A DNA stretch of 64,000 nucleotides from Actinocorallia sp039871655. GTDB lineage: Bacteria > Actinomycetota > Actinomycetes > Streptosporangiales > Streptosporangiaceae. Below the pieces are notes generated by a model. The model ran no database searches, was not told the origin of the DNA, and was given only the letters and a program-made list of their open reading frames with translations. The DNA lies in NCBI RefSeq assembly GCF_039871655.1, contig NZ_JBDPLZ010000008.1, positions 186,001-250,000 of the forward strand, written 5' to 3'. Below are positions 16,915-23,965 of this stretch, piece after piece. Both the position numbers and the translations under genes were made by a program. The stretch's first letter is position 1. Every line of letters begins with the position of its first letter.

Positions 16915-17316
16915 TCAGGAGCCTGGCGGAGGGCCGAGGAGGTCCCAGCGGTTGCCCCAGGGGTCGGTGAAGACGGCGACGCGGCCGTAGGGTTCGTCGC
17001 GGGGCGGGACGACGAAGGGGACGCCCGCGGCGGTCAGGCGGGTGTGGGAGGCGGCGAAGTCGTCGACGCGCAGGAAGAACGCGACGCGGCCCGCTGCCTG
17101 GTCGCCGACGGCGGCGGACTGGCGGGGACCGTCGGCGCGGGCCAGGACGAACCCGGTGCGTGCGGCGGGCGGGCGGACCACGACCCAGCGTTTGGGGCGG
17201 CCGTCGTTGGTGCGGGCGGGGCTGTCCTCGGCGAGGTCGAACCCCAGGACGCCGGTGAAGAACGCGATCGCCGGATCGTAGTCGTCGACGATGAGCGTCA
17301 CGAGGTCGAGATGCAC
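16915..17316 (-). CDS. VOC/glyoxalase-fold protein
   Basis: 133 residues made of two beta-alpha-beta-beta-beta modules: LDLVTLIVDDYDPAIAFFTGVLGFDL in the first and GRVAFFLRVDDFAASHTRLTAAGVPFV in the second, ending with the typical VFTDPWGNRWDLLGP strand. Metal-binding positions appear as His2 and a late Asp/Asn region. VOC proteins cover glyoxalases, dioxygenases and antibiotic-binding proteins; without a partner the activity is not predictable. The ~200 bp before it (16713-16914) shows no gene I can support. Confidence 0.85.
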   Translation of the reverse strand: MHLDLVTLIVDDYDPAIAFFTGVLGFDLAEDSPARTNDGRPKRWVVVRPPAARTGFVLARADGPRQSAAVGDQAAGRVAFFLRVDDFAASHTRLTAAGVPFVVPPRDEPYGRVAVFTDPWGNRWDLLGPPPGS

Positions 17317-17419
17317 GAGGGCAGGCTAACGGGACTTTTGGTGTAGCGCTTGAGGCGGCGTGGAAGCCGGTACTCGGGCGGCCCTCCACACCGGCGGACG
17401 TGATCGGAATAATGCAGGC

Positions 17420-18724
17420 ATGTCCGCCTCCTCATGGTTTCGTGGGTGTGTGTCGCTCGGGGCGGTGCTCGCCGGGGTGGCGGCGTGCAGCCTGGATGTG
17501 GCCGAACCGGAGCCGGAACCGCGGGAGGGGCCGCCGGCGAGCTGGTCGATGCAGGGCCCCACCGGGATGAACACCGCGGTGATGATCGGCCGTGTCCTCG
17601 TCGTCCGCAACGACGAGGAGATGTTCGGAGCCGACCCCGAGACCGGCAGGAAGCTGTGGAGCTTTCCCTCCGCAGGCCTGCGCGTCAGCGGTGATCTAAT
17701 CGTGCTCTTGGAGAAACACGATCGGATCAAGGCGTTCTCGGTCGCCGACCCGGCGACGGGCCGGATCCTGTGGCGCAAGGATTCCCTCAGCGGGCTCCGG
17801 GTCGCCGAGGACGCGATCTTCACCGTCACCTGCCGAAAGGACGACGAGTGCACCACCACCCGTCATGACCGGCGCAGCGGTGAACCGCGGTGGAACGTCC
17901 GCAGCAGCGACGCCTGGCTGGGAGAGGACGGCATCGGGGCACGGCTGCCGTTCGTACCGGCCACCGGCTCCTACCTGCCCGCCGAACTCCATGAGGACGA
18001 CCAGGGGTTTTCCGTGGGCGCGCGCGACGCGAAGTCCGGCCGCCTGACACGCGGCCGCATCACCAGCGGCTGGCACGAGGTCGTGGTCGGCCGGACCCTG
18101 GTGTCCTCCGAGCACGACCCGCCGGACGGCGACGACCGCTGCACGGTCACCCTCACCGCGGTCAACGTCGAGTCCGGGCGCAAGAAGTGGAAACGTGAGG
18201 TCTTCAGCGGCCGAGAAGCCCACGGAGGCTGCCGACATTGGCTGGCCGACGCCCAGTCAGGGCAGTACTCGTTCATCGGCGCGGGCAGCCGTATAGCGGC
18301 CAGCACCGAGGACGGATACCCCCAGGTGTTCGACCTGGAGGTCGGCCGTACGGTCTGGCGCGGTGACGTCAAGGGAGTGCCGATCGACGGAGACGGCCGC
18401 ACTCTCCTGGTCCGCCAGCACGCCGACCAGGGAAGCCTGACGCTGCTGGACTTCGCCACGGGCCGCCAACTGTGGACGGCACCCGACCCCGGGCTGGAAG
18501 GCTCATCGGCGAGTTGGCAGACCGCTGTCACCGGCCGTCTCGTCTCAGTCAGCGGCGCCGTCGGAACCCGCCCCCACGTGCTGGTCTACCGTGTGGAGGA
18601 CGGTCAGCGCCTGGGCCGGTTCCCCGGCTGGCTCCAAGGACTCGGGGAGGACTGGGCCGCCATCGGACACAGCCCCCACCGCCCGGTCGTCGGCAAGCTC
18701 CAGTTCGACTTCATCCGGTTCTGA
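17420..18724 (+). CDS. PQQ-like beta-propeller lipoprotein
   Basis: 434 residues from ATG 17420. Signal peptide with lipobox: SLGAVLAGVAAC, lipidated Cys at residue 23, then an acidic-proline linker (EPEPEPRE). The rest is repeated blades of the PQQ type with G-x-x-LW motifs: DPETGRKLWSF, DPATGRILWRK, NVESGRKKWKRE, LEVGRTVWRG, DFATGRQLWTA. This gives seven to eight blades, so a secreted propeller anchored to the membrane outer face. Probably a binding or scaffold protein; no PQQ-dehydrogenase catalytic residues are apparent. Confidence 0.75.
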   Translation: MSASSWFRGCVSLGAVLAGVAACSLDVAEPEPEPREGPPASWSMQGPTGMNTAVMIGRVLVVRNDEEMFGADPETGRKLWSFPSAGLRVSGDLIVLLEKHDRIKAFSVADPATGRILWRKDSLSGLRVAEDAIFTVTCRKDDECTTTRHDRRSGEPRWNVRSSDAWLGEDGIGARLPFVPATGSYLPAELHEDDQGFSVGARDAKSGRLTRGRITSGWHEVVVGRTLVSSEHDPPDGDDRCTVTLTAVNVESGRKKWKREVFSGREAHGGCRHWLADAQSGQYSFIGAGSRIAASTEDGYPQVFDLEVGRTVWRGDVKGVPIDGDGRTLLVRQHADQGSLTLLDFATGRQLWTAPDPGLEGSSASWQTAVTGRLVSVSGAVGTRPHVLVYRVEDGQRLGRFPGWLQGLGEDWAAIGHSPHRPVVGKLQFDFIRF

Positions 18725-18857
18725 CCCGCTGAAAACGGCACGGGCAGCAACGTCGCCTCCCGGGCTGCCTGGTCGACGGATCGAGATCGCCATGCCCGGC
18801 AGGTCGTGGACACCGCGAGCCGTACGTCCGTCGTCCTCTTGACTCCGGAGGTACGAG

Positions 18858-19427
18858 TCAGCCTGTCGCGGGGTTCTTCGCGGACTGGAACATCTCGTTC
18901 GTCAGCGACAGGAAGGCCTCTTCGGGATCCCGCCCGTCCAGCAGGCCGTCCAGGTTGTGGGAGAGCAGCAGTGTCGCGAAGCCGTGGGCCATCGACCAGG
19001 CCGCCATGACGCCGATGGCCGGGTCGTCGCTGTAGCCCTCCACCGCCGTGTGGAGCTGGTTGCGGGTTCGTTCACGGGCCGCGAGGAGTTCTGGGTCGTC
19101 CGGGCGCAGGAGTTCCGGGCGGAACATGACCTGGAAGTGCGCCGGGTGCGCGGCGGCGAAGCGCACGTACTGGAGGCCCAGGTCGCGCAGGCTTTCCGCC
19201 TTCTGGAGGGTGGCGGCCAGGAGGCCGTAGCCCTCGACCGCGATGGCGGTGAGCAGGCCCGCGCGGTCTTTGAAGTGGTGTGCGGGCGCGGCGTGGGACA
19301 CGCCCGCGCGCCGGGCCAGGTCGCGCAGGGACAGGGCCGTCGGCCCTTCGGCGGCGATGACGTCGAGAGCCGCGGCGAGGATGGCCCGCCGCAGGTCTCC
19401 GTGGTGGTAGGCGCGCTCGGTGGTCAT
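18858..19427 (-). CDS. TetR-family regulator with WHG-type C-terminal domain
   Basis: 189 residues. The N-terminal HTH is clear: YHHGDLRRAILAAALDVIAAEGPTALSLRDLARRAGVSHAAPAHHFKDRAGLL. The C-terminal ligand domain carries QYVRFAAAHPAHFQVMFRPELL and WSMAHGFATLLL, the pattern of the WHG (TetR_C_33) subgroup. It is divergent from the SCO6745-like gene; the 96-bp intergenic space contains two 22-base direct repeats that probably are its operators. Confidence 0.9.
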   Translation of the reverse strand: MTTERAYHHGDLRRAILAAALDVIAAEGPTALSLRDLARRAGVSHAAPAHHFKDRAGLLTAIAVEGYGLLAATLQKAESLRDLGLQYVRFAAAHPAHFQVMFRPELLRPDDPELLAARERTRNQLHTAVEGYSDDPAIGVMAAWSMAHGFATLLLSHNLDGLLDGRDPEEAFLSLTNEMFQSAKNPATG

Positions 19428-19441
19428 GGTCAGCAGATTAC

Positions 19442-19497
19442 GCGCAATCTAGGCATTGACAAGTTTGCCCGCCGAGCGCAATCTAGTCATTGTCAAG
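19442..19497. promoter_or_regulatory. Tandem operators overlapping a promoter
   Basis: Two 22-base repeats, 19442-19463 and 19476-19497, start 34 bp apart and agree at 20 of 22 positions. Each contains CAATCTAG-N-CATTG, i.e. a CAAT-N6-ATTG dyad. TTGACA at 19456-19461 lies in the first repeat and CAATCT at 19479-19484 in the second, a 17-base spacing typical of a vegetative promoter facing the SCO6745-like gene. TetR binding would block both directions. Confidence 0.6.
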
Positions 19498-19523
19498 ATG
19501 TACGGATCGTGGAACGAGGGATC

Positions 19524-20390
19524 ATGGGTAACGGAAACGGACTCGCACGGCGGATGTGGCACCTCCTGGAGCCCCTGCACGCCATCGTCTACTACGCCCC
19601 CGAGGTCTTCGAAGAGATGGAGGCTCTCGGTTACGACACCAGCGAGCGCTGGCCGAGTTACTTCGCCTTGCGGGCGTCACCGCTCGGGGCACCCGGACCC
19701 CGCCAGGTGACCTCCGCGTTCTACAGCTTCAGCCCGCGCATGGTCGCCGAGCACGTCCCCGCCGTCTGGGACGTCGCCGCACCCGAGAAGGTACTCGCAG
19801 CCCGGACCTGCGGCGTCGACCGGATGTACCGCGCACTCCTCGGCGAGCGGATCGAAGGATCTGACCTCGCCGAGGCCGCCGGGCTCGCCCGCTCGGCAGC
19901 GGAGGCCGCCCGCACCGAGGGCCGCCCGCTCGCCGCCGCCAACGCCGAACTGCCCTGGCCCCGGGAGCCGCACCTTGTGCTGTGGCAGGCCGCGACGATC
20001 CTGCGCGAGCACCGGGGCGACGGCCATCTCGCCGCCCTCCTGACCGCAGGCCTCGACCCCGTGGAGTCCCTGGTGTCGTTCGCCTCGATCGGCGCGGCGC
20101 CAGCCGAGGTCTTCGCAAGCCGCGGCTGGAGCGAGCCCGAGTGGATGGCCGCCCGCGAACGGCTGGTCGCGCGGGGGTTCATGGACGCCGACGGCGCGGC
20201 GACCGACGCGGGCCGTGGCCTGCGCGCCGAGGTCGAGCACCGCACCGACGAGCTGGCCGTCGCCCCCTGGCAGGCGCTCGGCGATGAGGGCACCGCGCGG
20301 CTCGCCGAGCTCCTCGGTCCGCTCTGGGTGGAGGCCATCGGCTCGGGAATGCTGCCCTCTGAGAACACGCTCGGCATCGGGAAGATCTGA
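19524..20390 (+). CDS. SCO6745-family helix-turn-helix protein
   Basis: 288 residues. Begins ARRMWHLLEPLHAIVYYAPEVFEEMEALGYD, contains YFALRASPLGAP, a central FYSFSPRMVAEHVPAVWD and the C-terminal MAARERLVARGFMDADGAATDAG winged-helix-like stretch. This arrangement is typical of the actinobacterial SCO6745 group, of unknown function. GAGGG precedes the ATG. Divergent from a TetR gene whose likely operators lie in the shared promoter region, so repression by that TetR is expected. Confidence 0.75.
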   Translation: MGNGNGLARRMWHLLEPLHAIVYYAPEVFEEMEALGYDTSERWPSYFALRASPLGAPGPRQVTSAFYSFSPRMVAEHVPAVWDVAAPEKVLAARTCGVDRMYRALLGERIEGSDLAEAAGLARSAAEAARTEGRPLAAANAELPWPREPHLVLWQAATILREHRGDGHLAALLTAGLDPVESLVSFASIGAAPAEVFASRGWSEPEWMAARERLVARGFMDADGAATDAGRGLRAEVEHRTDELAVAPWQALGDEGTARLAELLGPLWVEAIGSGMLPSENTLGIGKI

Positions 20391-20429
20391 CGTCTCCGCC
20401 GTGCAGCCGATCGACCGCTTGGCGGCCAC

Positions 20430-21299
20430 TCACGTCCGTCCTCTGAGTCTGGCGGCGAGCAGTTCGCGTGCACGGGCAGCGTTGCGCTTGTAGCCGTCGG
20501 GGTCGGCAGGGCCGGTTTCGGGCACGCGCCGGTCCCACGGGGCGTCCTGAGGCGCGTACCGGAACGGTTCGCTTTTGACGGCGGCGGCGACGTAGCGGAC
20601 GGGGTCGCGGACGTCACGGCCGTCGAGGATCTCGCGGCGCACCCTCGAAGCCCATGAGCGCTTCACGGACCGTCCGGTGTGTTCGGCGAGCAGCTCGATG
20701 ATCCGGTCTTCGACGATCTCGTTCAGGTCGCTCTTCTCCTCTTCGGAGCGCGCGTCCACCGAGGAGAGATGAGGAGACTCTGAGGGGAGATGAGGAGAAG
20801 GGTCCCCCGCTGGGGGGAGCACTGAGCCCTCAGCGGGGGACCACCGGGGACCAGGCGGGGGACCACTGGGGGCCGACGGGGGGACCTCTGCTCCGGAGTG
20901 GTCCCCTTCCCGGGAGACCTCTGAAGAGTCGTCTGCGCCCGAGTGGTCCCCCGGCGGGGAGACCACCGGGTCGAAGACCGGGATCCGGTAGGTGGTCTGG
21001 TGCCCCTCGTAGGCGAAGACCGGACGCCCTCGCCTGTCGACCAGAGGCCGACCGTTCTTGACGATCTGGACGCGCAGCTCGATGCCCTTCTCGGCGAGCT
21101 TGCCCAGTACCTTGCCGACCTGCTTCGTGCCGGCGAACCCGGTACGGCGCGCCACGATGTCGAGCAGGTCCCTGCCGAACGCCTGCCGGGTCATGTCGTT
21201 GGCCTGATCGGCGATCTCCAGCACCACGAGCCGTTCCCCGCTGGACAGGCTAGGGGGAAGGCGGTCGGCGATCTCGCGACGCAGCTTGTAGCCCATCAC
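20430..21299 (-). CDS. Winged-helix protein of plasmid/ICE replication type
   Basis: 289 residues. The N-terminal ~100 form a winged-helix module: GYKLRREIADRLPPSLSSGERLVVLEIADQAND, then DLLDIVARRTGFAGTKQVGKVLGKLAEKG and a TTYRIPVF strand. Residues ~115-190 are a Pro/Ser/Gly-rich linker. The C-terminus (EDRIIELLAEHTGRSVKRSWASRVRREILDG) looks like a second DNA-binding helix bundle. Such proteins are scattered in actinomycete genomes on remnants of integrative elements. No integrase or att site is visible here. Starts at GTG 21299 or ATG 21296, overlapping the upstream small gene. Confidence 0.6.
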   Translation of the reverse strand: MMGYKLRREIADRLPPSLSSGERLVVLEIADQANDMTRQAFGRDLLDIVARRTGFAGTKQVGKVLGKLAEKGIELRVQIVKNGRPLVDRRGRPVFAYEGHQTTYRIPVFDPVVSPPGDHSGADDSSEVSREGDHSGAEVPPSAPSGPPPGPRWSPAEGSVLPPAGDPSPHLPSESPHLSSVDARSEEEKSDLNEIVEDRIIELLAEHTGRSVKRSWASRVRREILDGRDVRDPVRYVAAAVKSEPFRYAPQDAPWDRRVPETGPADPDGYKRNAARARELLAARLRGRT

Positions 21300-21520
21300 C
21301 GGCCTTCCGCAGGTCGGCCGTCCGGGCTCACCGAGGGTCCGCCTCTCCGGTGCTCGTCGATCCGCTTCTCATCATCCGACCAGCGGTAACGGCGATGGCA
21401 TCCCACCCTGTTGCGGGCGGGGCCTCCCCCGTTATGTGCCCGGTCGTCGAGGGCGCGCAGGAGGACCTGAAGGTGCGCGGCGGCTGCTTCCGAGGTGGCG
21501 AGCCCGCGTGCACCACACAT
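21296..21520 (-). CDS. Small hypothetical protein coupled to winged-helix gene
   Basis: Up to 74 residues, rich in Arg, His and Asp, with LATSEAAAAHLQVLLRALDDRAHN as a possible helix pair. Its stop overlaps the start of the 289-aa gene (TGATG), which argues that it is translated. The family is not recognised and the start is uncertain. Confidence 0.35.
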   Translation of the reverse strand: MCGARGLATSEAAAAHLQVLLRALDDRAHNGGGPARNRVGCHRRYRWSDDEKRIDEHRRGGPSVSPDGRPAEGR

Positions 21521-21523
21521 CCT

Positions 21524-21618
21524 CTGTGCTCCTCACGCTCAGTACAGGTCTGTTGAGCACAGTAATCCGAAGCGTTGAACTGTGTCCAGCAGAGAGCTAA
21601 TGTGCTGCTGTGACACAG
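21524..21618. promoter_or_regulatory. Inverted repeats upstream of XRE gene
   Basis: CTGTGCTC (21524-21531) matches GAGCACAG (21555-21562) as an inverted repeat, and CTGTGTC (21580-21586) matches GACACAG (21612-21618), the last covering the XRE start codon. Both share a CTGTG half-site, so they may be a cluster of XRE operators regulating the divergent pair. Confidence 0.35.
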
Positions 21619-22038
21619 AGATCGGTTCATAGGCTCATAGCCGCACGAATCAAGAGGCTGCGGAACGAACGGGGATGGTCCGCGGCAAAACTCGCCGAGG
21701 AGATGACTGCGGCTGGAGTGCGCTGGGACCGGTCGATCGTGGCGAACTTCGAGAACGGCCGCCGCTCCTACGTGACGGCGGAGGAACTGGTCGCACTGGG
21801 CGAGGTGCTGGACGTCGCACCAGCGGCACTGCTGCTGCCACCCGACACGGATTCGGTCGCCGAGGTGGCGATGTTCGCCGGCCAGATGTTGCGCGGCCCC
21901 TTCCGCCTGGAGATCAACGCCGACGCCGACGGAGTGACCGACTGGACGCTCGGCGGCAGCAGCGCCCGCAAGGTCGACAGGAGAGGCGAGACCGAAGCCA
22001 GCCTTCGGGGGCTCAACGAGCGTGACAGCGGGGGATGA
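21610..22038 (+). CDS. XRE-family helix-turn-helix regulator
   Basis: 142 residues. The first ~75 form a Cro/CI-type domain: LIAARIKRLRNERGWSAAKLAEEMTAAG, recognition part RSIVANFENGRRSYVTAEELVALGEVLDV. The C-terminal half holds a PPDTDSVAEVAMFAG segment and an Arg/Asp-rich tail without known ligand domain. GTG start at 21610 without a strong ribosome site. Divergent from the small gene and the winged-helix gene, with repeats between them, as in plasmid- or phage-type control regions. Confidence 0.8.
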   Translation: MTQRSVHRLIAARIKRLRNERGWSAAKLAEEMTAAGVRWDRSIVANFENGRRSYVTAEELVALGEVLDVAPAALLLPPDTDSVAEVAMFAGQMLRGPFRLEINADADGVTDWTLGGSSARKVDRRGETEASLRGLNERDSGG

Positions 22039-22169
22039 GCCGACACATCAAGGATCTACGGGTCACCGAAGTGGGCGTCTCCCGCAGCCAGCGCGTCGGC
22101 CCCGAACGTCTCGCACGACAAATCCGCAGCCTTGGCAAGCCGCCGCCCAGCGTCAGTCCTGCTTTTTGA
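22035..22169 (+). CDS. Possible 44-aa protein coupled to XRE gene
   Basis: A short frame whose ATG overlaps the XRE stop (ATGA) and is preceded by GGGG. The product starts MSRHIKDLRVTEVGVSRSQR and ends in a proline-rich tail. It overlaps the convergent DUF397 gene by 17 bases. Support is limited to the coupling and codon bias; it may be a fragment. Confidence 0.3.
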   Translation: MSRHIKDLRVTEVGVSRSQRVGPERLARQIRSLGKPPPSVSPAF

Positions 22170-22335
22170 GCCCGGACGCCAACCGCGCGAACTGCCGTTG
22201 AGTCAACGCGAGGTGCCCGAGGCTAGGGTTCTTGGAATCCCGAATACCCACGCTCTGCGGGAAACGTGCCAGCTCGACACACAACTCATCGTTGATCGCG
22301 CCGCTGTAGGAGCTCTTACGCCACCGAACCGCCAT
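22153..22335 (-). CDS. DUF397 protein (Scr2-like)
   Basis: 60 residues with the DUF397 signature: WRKSSYSGAINDELCVELA near the start, VGIRDSKNPSLGHLALT in the middle. DUF397 proteins are the small partner of Scr1-type XRE regulators and often modulate them. The ATG at 22335 has GGAG upstream and lies 20 bases inside the Scr1-type gene, so the two are translated together. Confidence 0.85.
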   Translation of the reverse strand: MAVRWRKSSYSGAINDELCVELARFPQSVGIRDSKNPSLGHLALTQRQFARLASGLKKQD

Positions 22336-23146
22336 ACCTGGACTCCAACACTCGCTGGATGATCCTCCGAGACTCGTCCTCGGAGGCTGCCTTCTGCCCG
22401 ATGCAGTCGAACTCGAAGACCAGATCCCGGACTTCTCCGGGCGCCTCCACCAGCCTGCCACCCCTACGCGCCCCGATATAGGCGAGATCTCGAACATTCA
22501 GGCTGATAATCCGCATTGGCCCGTCCTGGCCTAGATGCGCACCCGAATACCTCGGGACGATCCGCACCGAGACGTTCGGGCGCCGACCGAGTTCCAGCAG
22601 GTACTCGAGCTGCTCCCGCATCACCTCGCGTCCGCCGACCTCAATCTCCAGGACGCCTTCGTCCAGCAACGCCCAGAGACAAGGCGCCGGCTCCCGCTCC
22701 AGCAGGGCCGTCTGCCTCTTCAGCCGAGCTGTGACGCCCATCTCGACGTTGGTGGCGGCGCTCTCCTCCACCAGCGCCCGGATGTACCTCTCCGTCTGCA
22801 GCCCGATCGGGACGACCTGCCCTTGGTAGATCCTGATGATCCGAGCCCGTGCCTCGTAGTCGGCGTACTGCCGCTGCCACTCCGGGTCATGCCCCATGCA
22901 GGCGAAGTACAGGAGCGTCTGGAGCAGAACACCCGTCCCGTACCTCTGGTCCAGCAGCGCGGCCTGCCGCTCGTCGATACGAAGCCTCCCGGCCTCGATG
23001 TTCGAGACCGTCGACCGGGCGGCGTTGATGATGGCCCCTACCTGCGCGAGGCTCAACTCGTTGAGCTCCCTCAGATAGCGGAGCTGGAACGCGAGCAGAT
23101 GCCAGAGCGAGAGCCTCGGGTTCAGCGGATCACGCTTCTTGGGCAC
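22316..23146 (-). CDS. Scr1-type XRE regulator with DUF5753 domain
   Basis: 276 residues. An N-terminal HTH (RYLRELNELSLAQVGAIINAARSTVSNIEAGRLRIDERQAALLDQRYG) is followed by a DUF5753 domain from about residue 90 to the end (YADYEARARIIRIYQGQVVPIGLQTERYIRALVE and ELGRRPNVSVRIVPRYSGAHLG). The Scr1/DUF397 pair plus the divergent anti-sigma-type ATPase form a trio repeated many times in actinomycete genomes and implicated in development and antibiotic control. It overlaps the DUF397 gene by 20 bases. Confidence 0.88.
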   Translation of the reverse strand: MPKKRDPLNPRLSLWHLLAFQLRYLRELNELSLAQVGAIINAARSTVSNIEAGRLRIDERQAALLDQRYGTGVLLQTLLYFACMGHDPEWQRQYADYEARARIIRIYQGQVVPIGLQTERYIRALVEESAATNVEMGVTARLKRQTALLEREPAPCLWALLDEGVLEIEVGGREVMREQLEYLLELGRRPNVSVRIVPRYSGAHLGQDGPMRIISLNVRDLAYIGARRGGRLVEAPGEVRDLVFEFDCIGQKAASEDESRRIIQRVLESRYGGSVA

Positions 23147-23245
23147 GCACCCTCCTTGTTTCTGAGTTCAGAAGGCACAACGGAGCGTAGCCATCCGATG
23201 CGATTCTCGTGATGGAATCAGCAAACCCGCTCTTGGGAGACCCGC

Positions 23246-23671
23246 GTGAGAACCATGACCGACGGACTGAACCTCCGCCTGCTCGCCTGTCCCACCGCCG
23301 CCCGCCTCGCCCGCACCCTCATCACCCGCCGCATCACCCAGTGGGGCTGCACCCACCGCCTGGACGACGTCCTCCTGGTAGCCAGCGAACTCATCACGAA
23401 CGCGAGCAAGGCCGCCCCCAACTCCCGCATCAGACTCCGCCTCAACCACAACAGCCAGGGCATCCTCATCTCCGTCTGGGACCCGGCCCCCGCCCTCCCC
23501 ATCGCCAAGCCGGCCGCCGAACTCACCCTCGAAGCCCTCGACGCTTCCCCGAACACCTGGGACAACGGCGGAGGCTGGGGGCTTCCCCTCGTCCTGGCGC
23601 TCTCCTCGTCCTGCGGCCACCACCCCGTCCCGTCGGGCGGCAAGTGGGTCTGGGCCTCTCTCGACGCCTGA
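23246..23671 (+). CDS. ATP-binding protein, anti-sigma/SpoIIAB-like (HATPase_c_2)
   Basis: 141 residues of a Bergerat-fold kinase-like protein. The N-box Asn is in LLVASELITNASKAAP, the G1 box in LISVWDPAP, and the G2 region in NGGGWGLPLVLALSS. Such proteins bind anti-anti-sigma factors or regulators and commonly accompany Scr1/DUF397 pairs. GTG start with GGGAGA six bases upstream. The histidine for autokinase activity is absent, as expected for this class. Confidence 0.83.
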   Translation: MRTMTDGLNLRLLACPTAARLARTLITRRITQWGCTHRLDDVLLVASELITNASKAAPNSRIRLRLNHNSQGILISVWDPAPALPIAKPAAELTLEALDASPNTWDNGGGWGLPLVLALSSSCGHHPVPSGGKWVWASLDA

Positions 23672-23965
23672 CCCGCCAAGCCCCGACGATCGATTTCTTT
23701 CACGAACCTCTTGTCTTCAGATTCGCCATCGGTCTGGTCGATCCTCTTCCAAAGAGGCATCGGCCAGGCCTTTCTCATTCTCAGATCGAAATCCGCCATG
23801 TGAAGATAATCGGCTTTCCGAGACCGATCTCCTCTCCGGCTGCCCCCGGCCGGTCCGCTAATCTGCCGGAAACGTCATAAATATTCGACTAGTCGGAGTG
23901 GCGAGTCTCCCAGGGCTCGAACCGGTGCTCTGTCGAGGCGGCGGAAACTGAGAGGTGGCGGTCTC
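23672..23965. other. Intergenic region before the ATPase operon
   Basis: 294 bp without a supportable gene. The right part carries CATAAATATTC followed by the perfect palindrome CGACTAGTCG (23886-23895), which could be the promoter and operator of the following operon. A GGCTCGAACC stretch at about 23916 looks like the complement of a tRNA T-loop but cannot be folded into a tRNA. Confidence 0.4.

Noticed and set aside
23905..23935. GGCTCGAACC resembling the complement of a tRNA T-loop
   Set aside because: The flanking bases do not form a T-stem and no other tRNA arms are found; treated as coincidence. It could be a decayed attachment site but there is no second copy visible.
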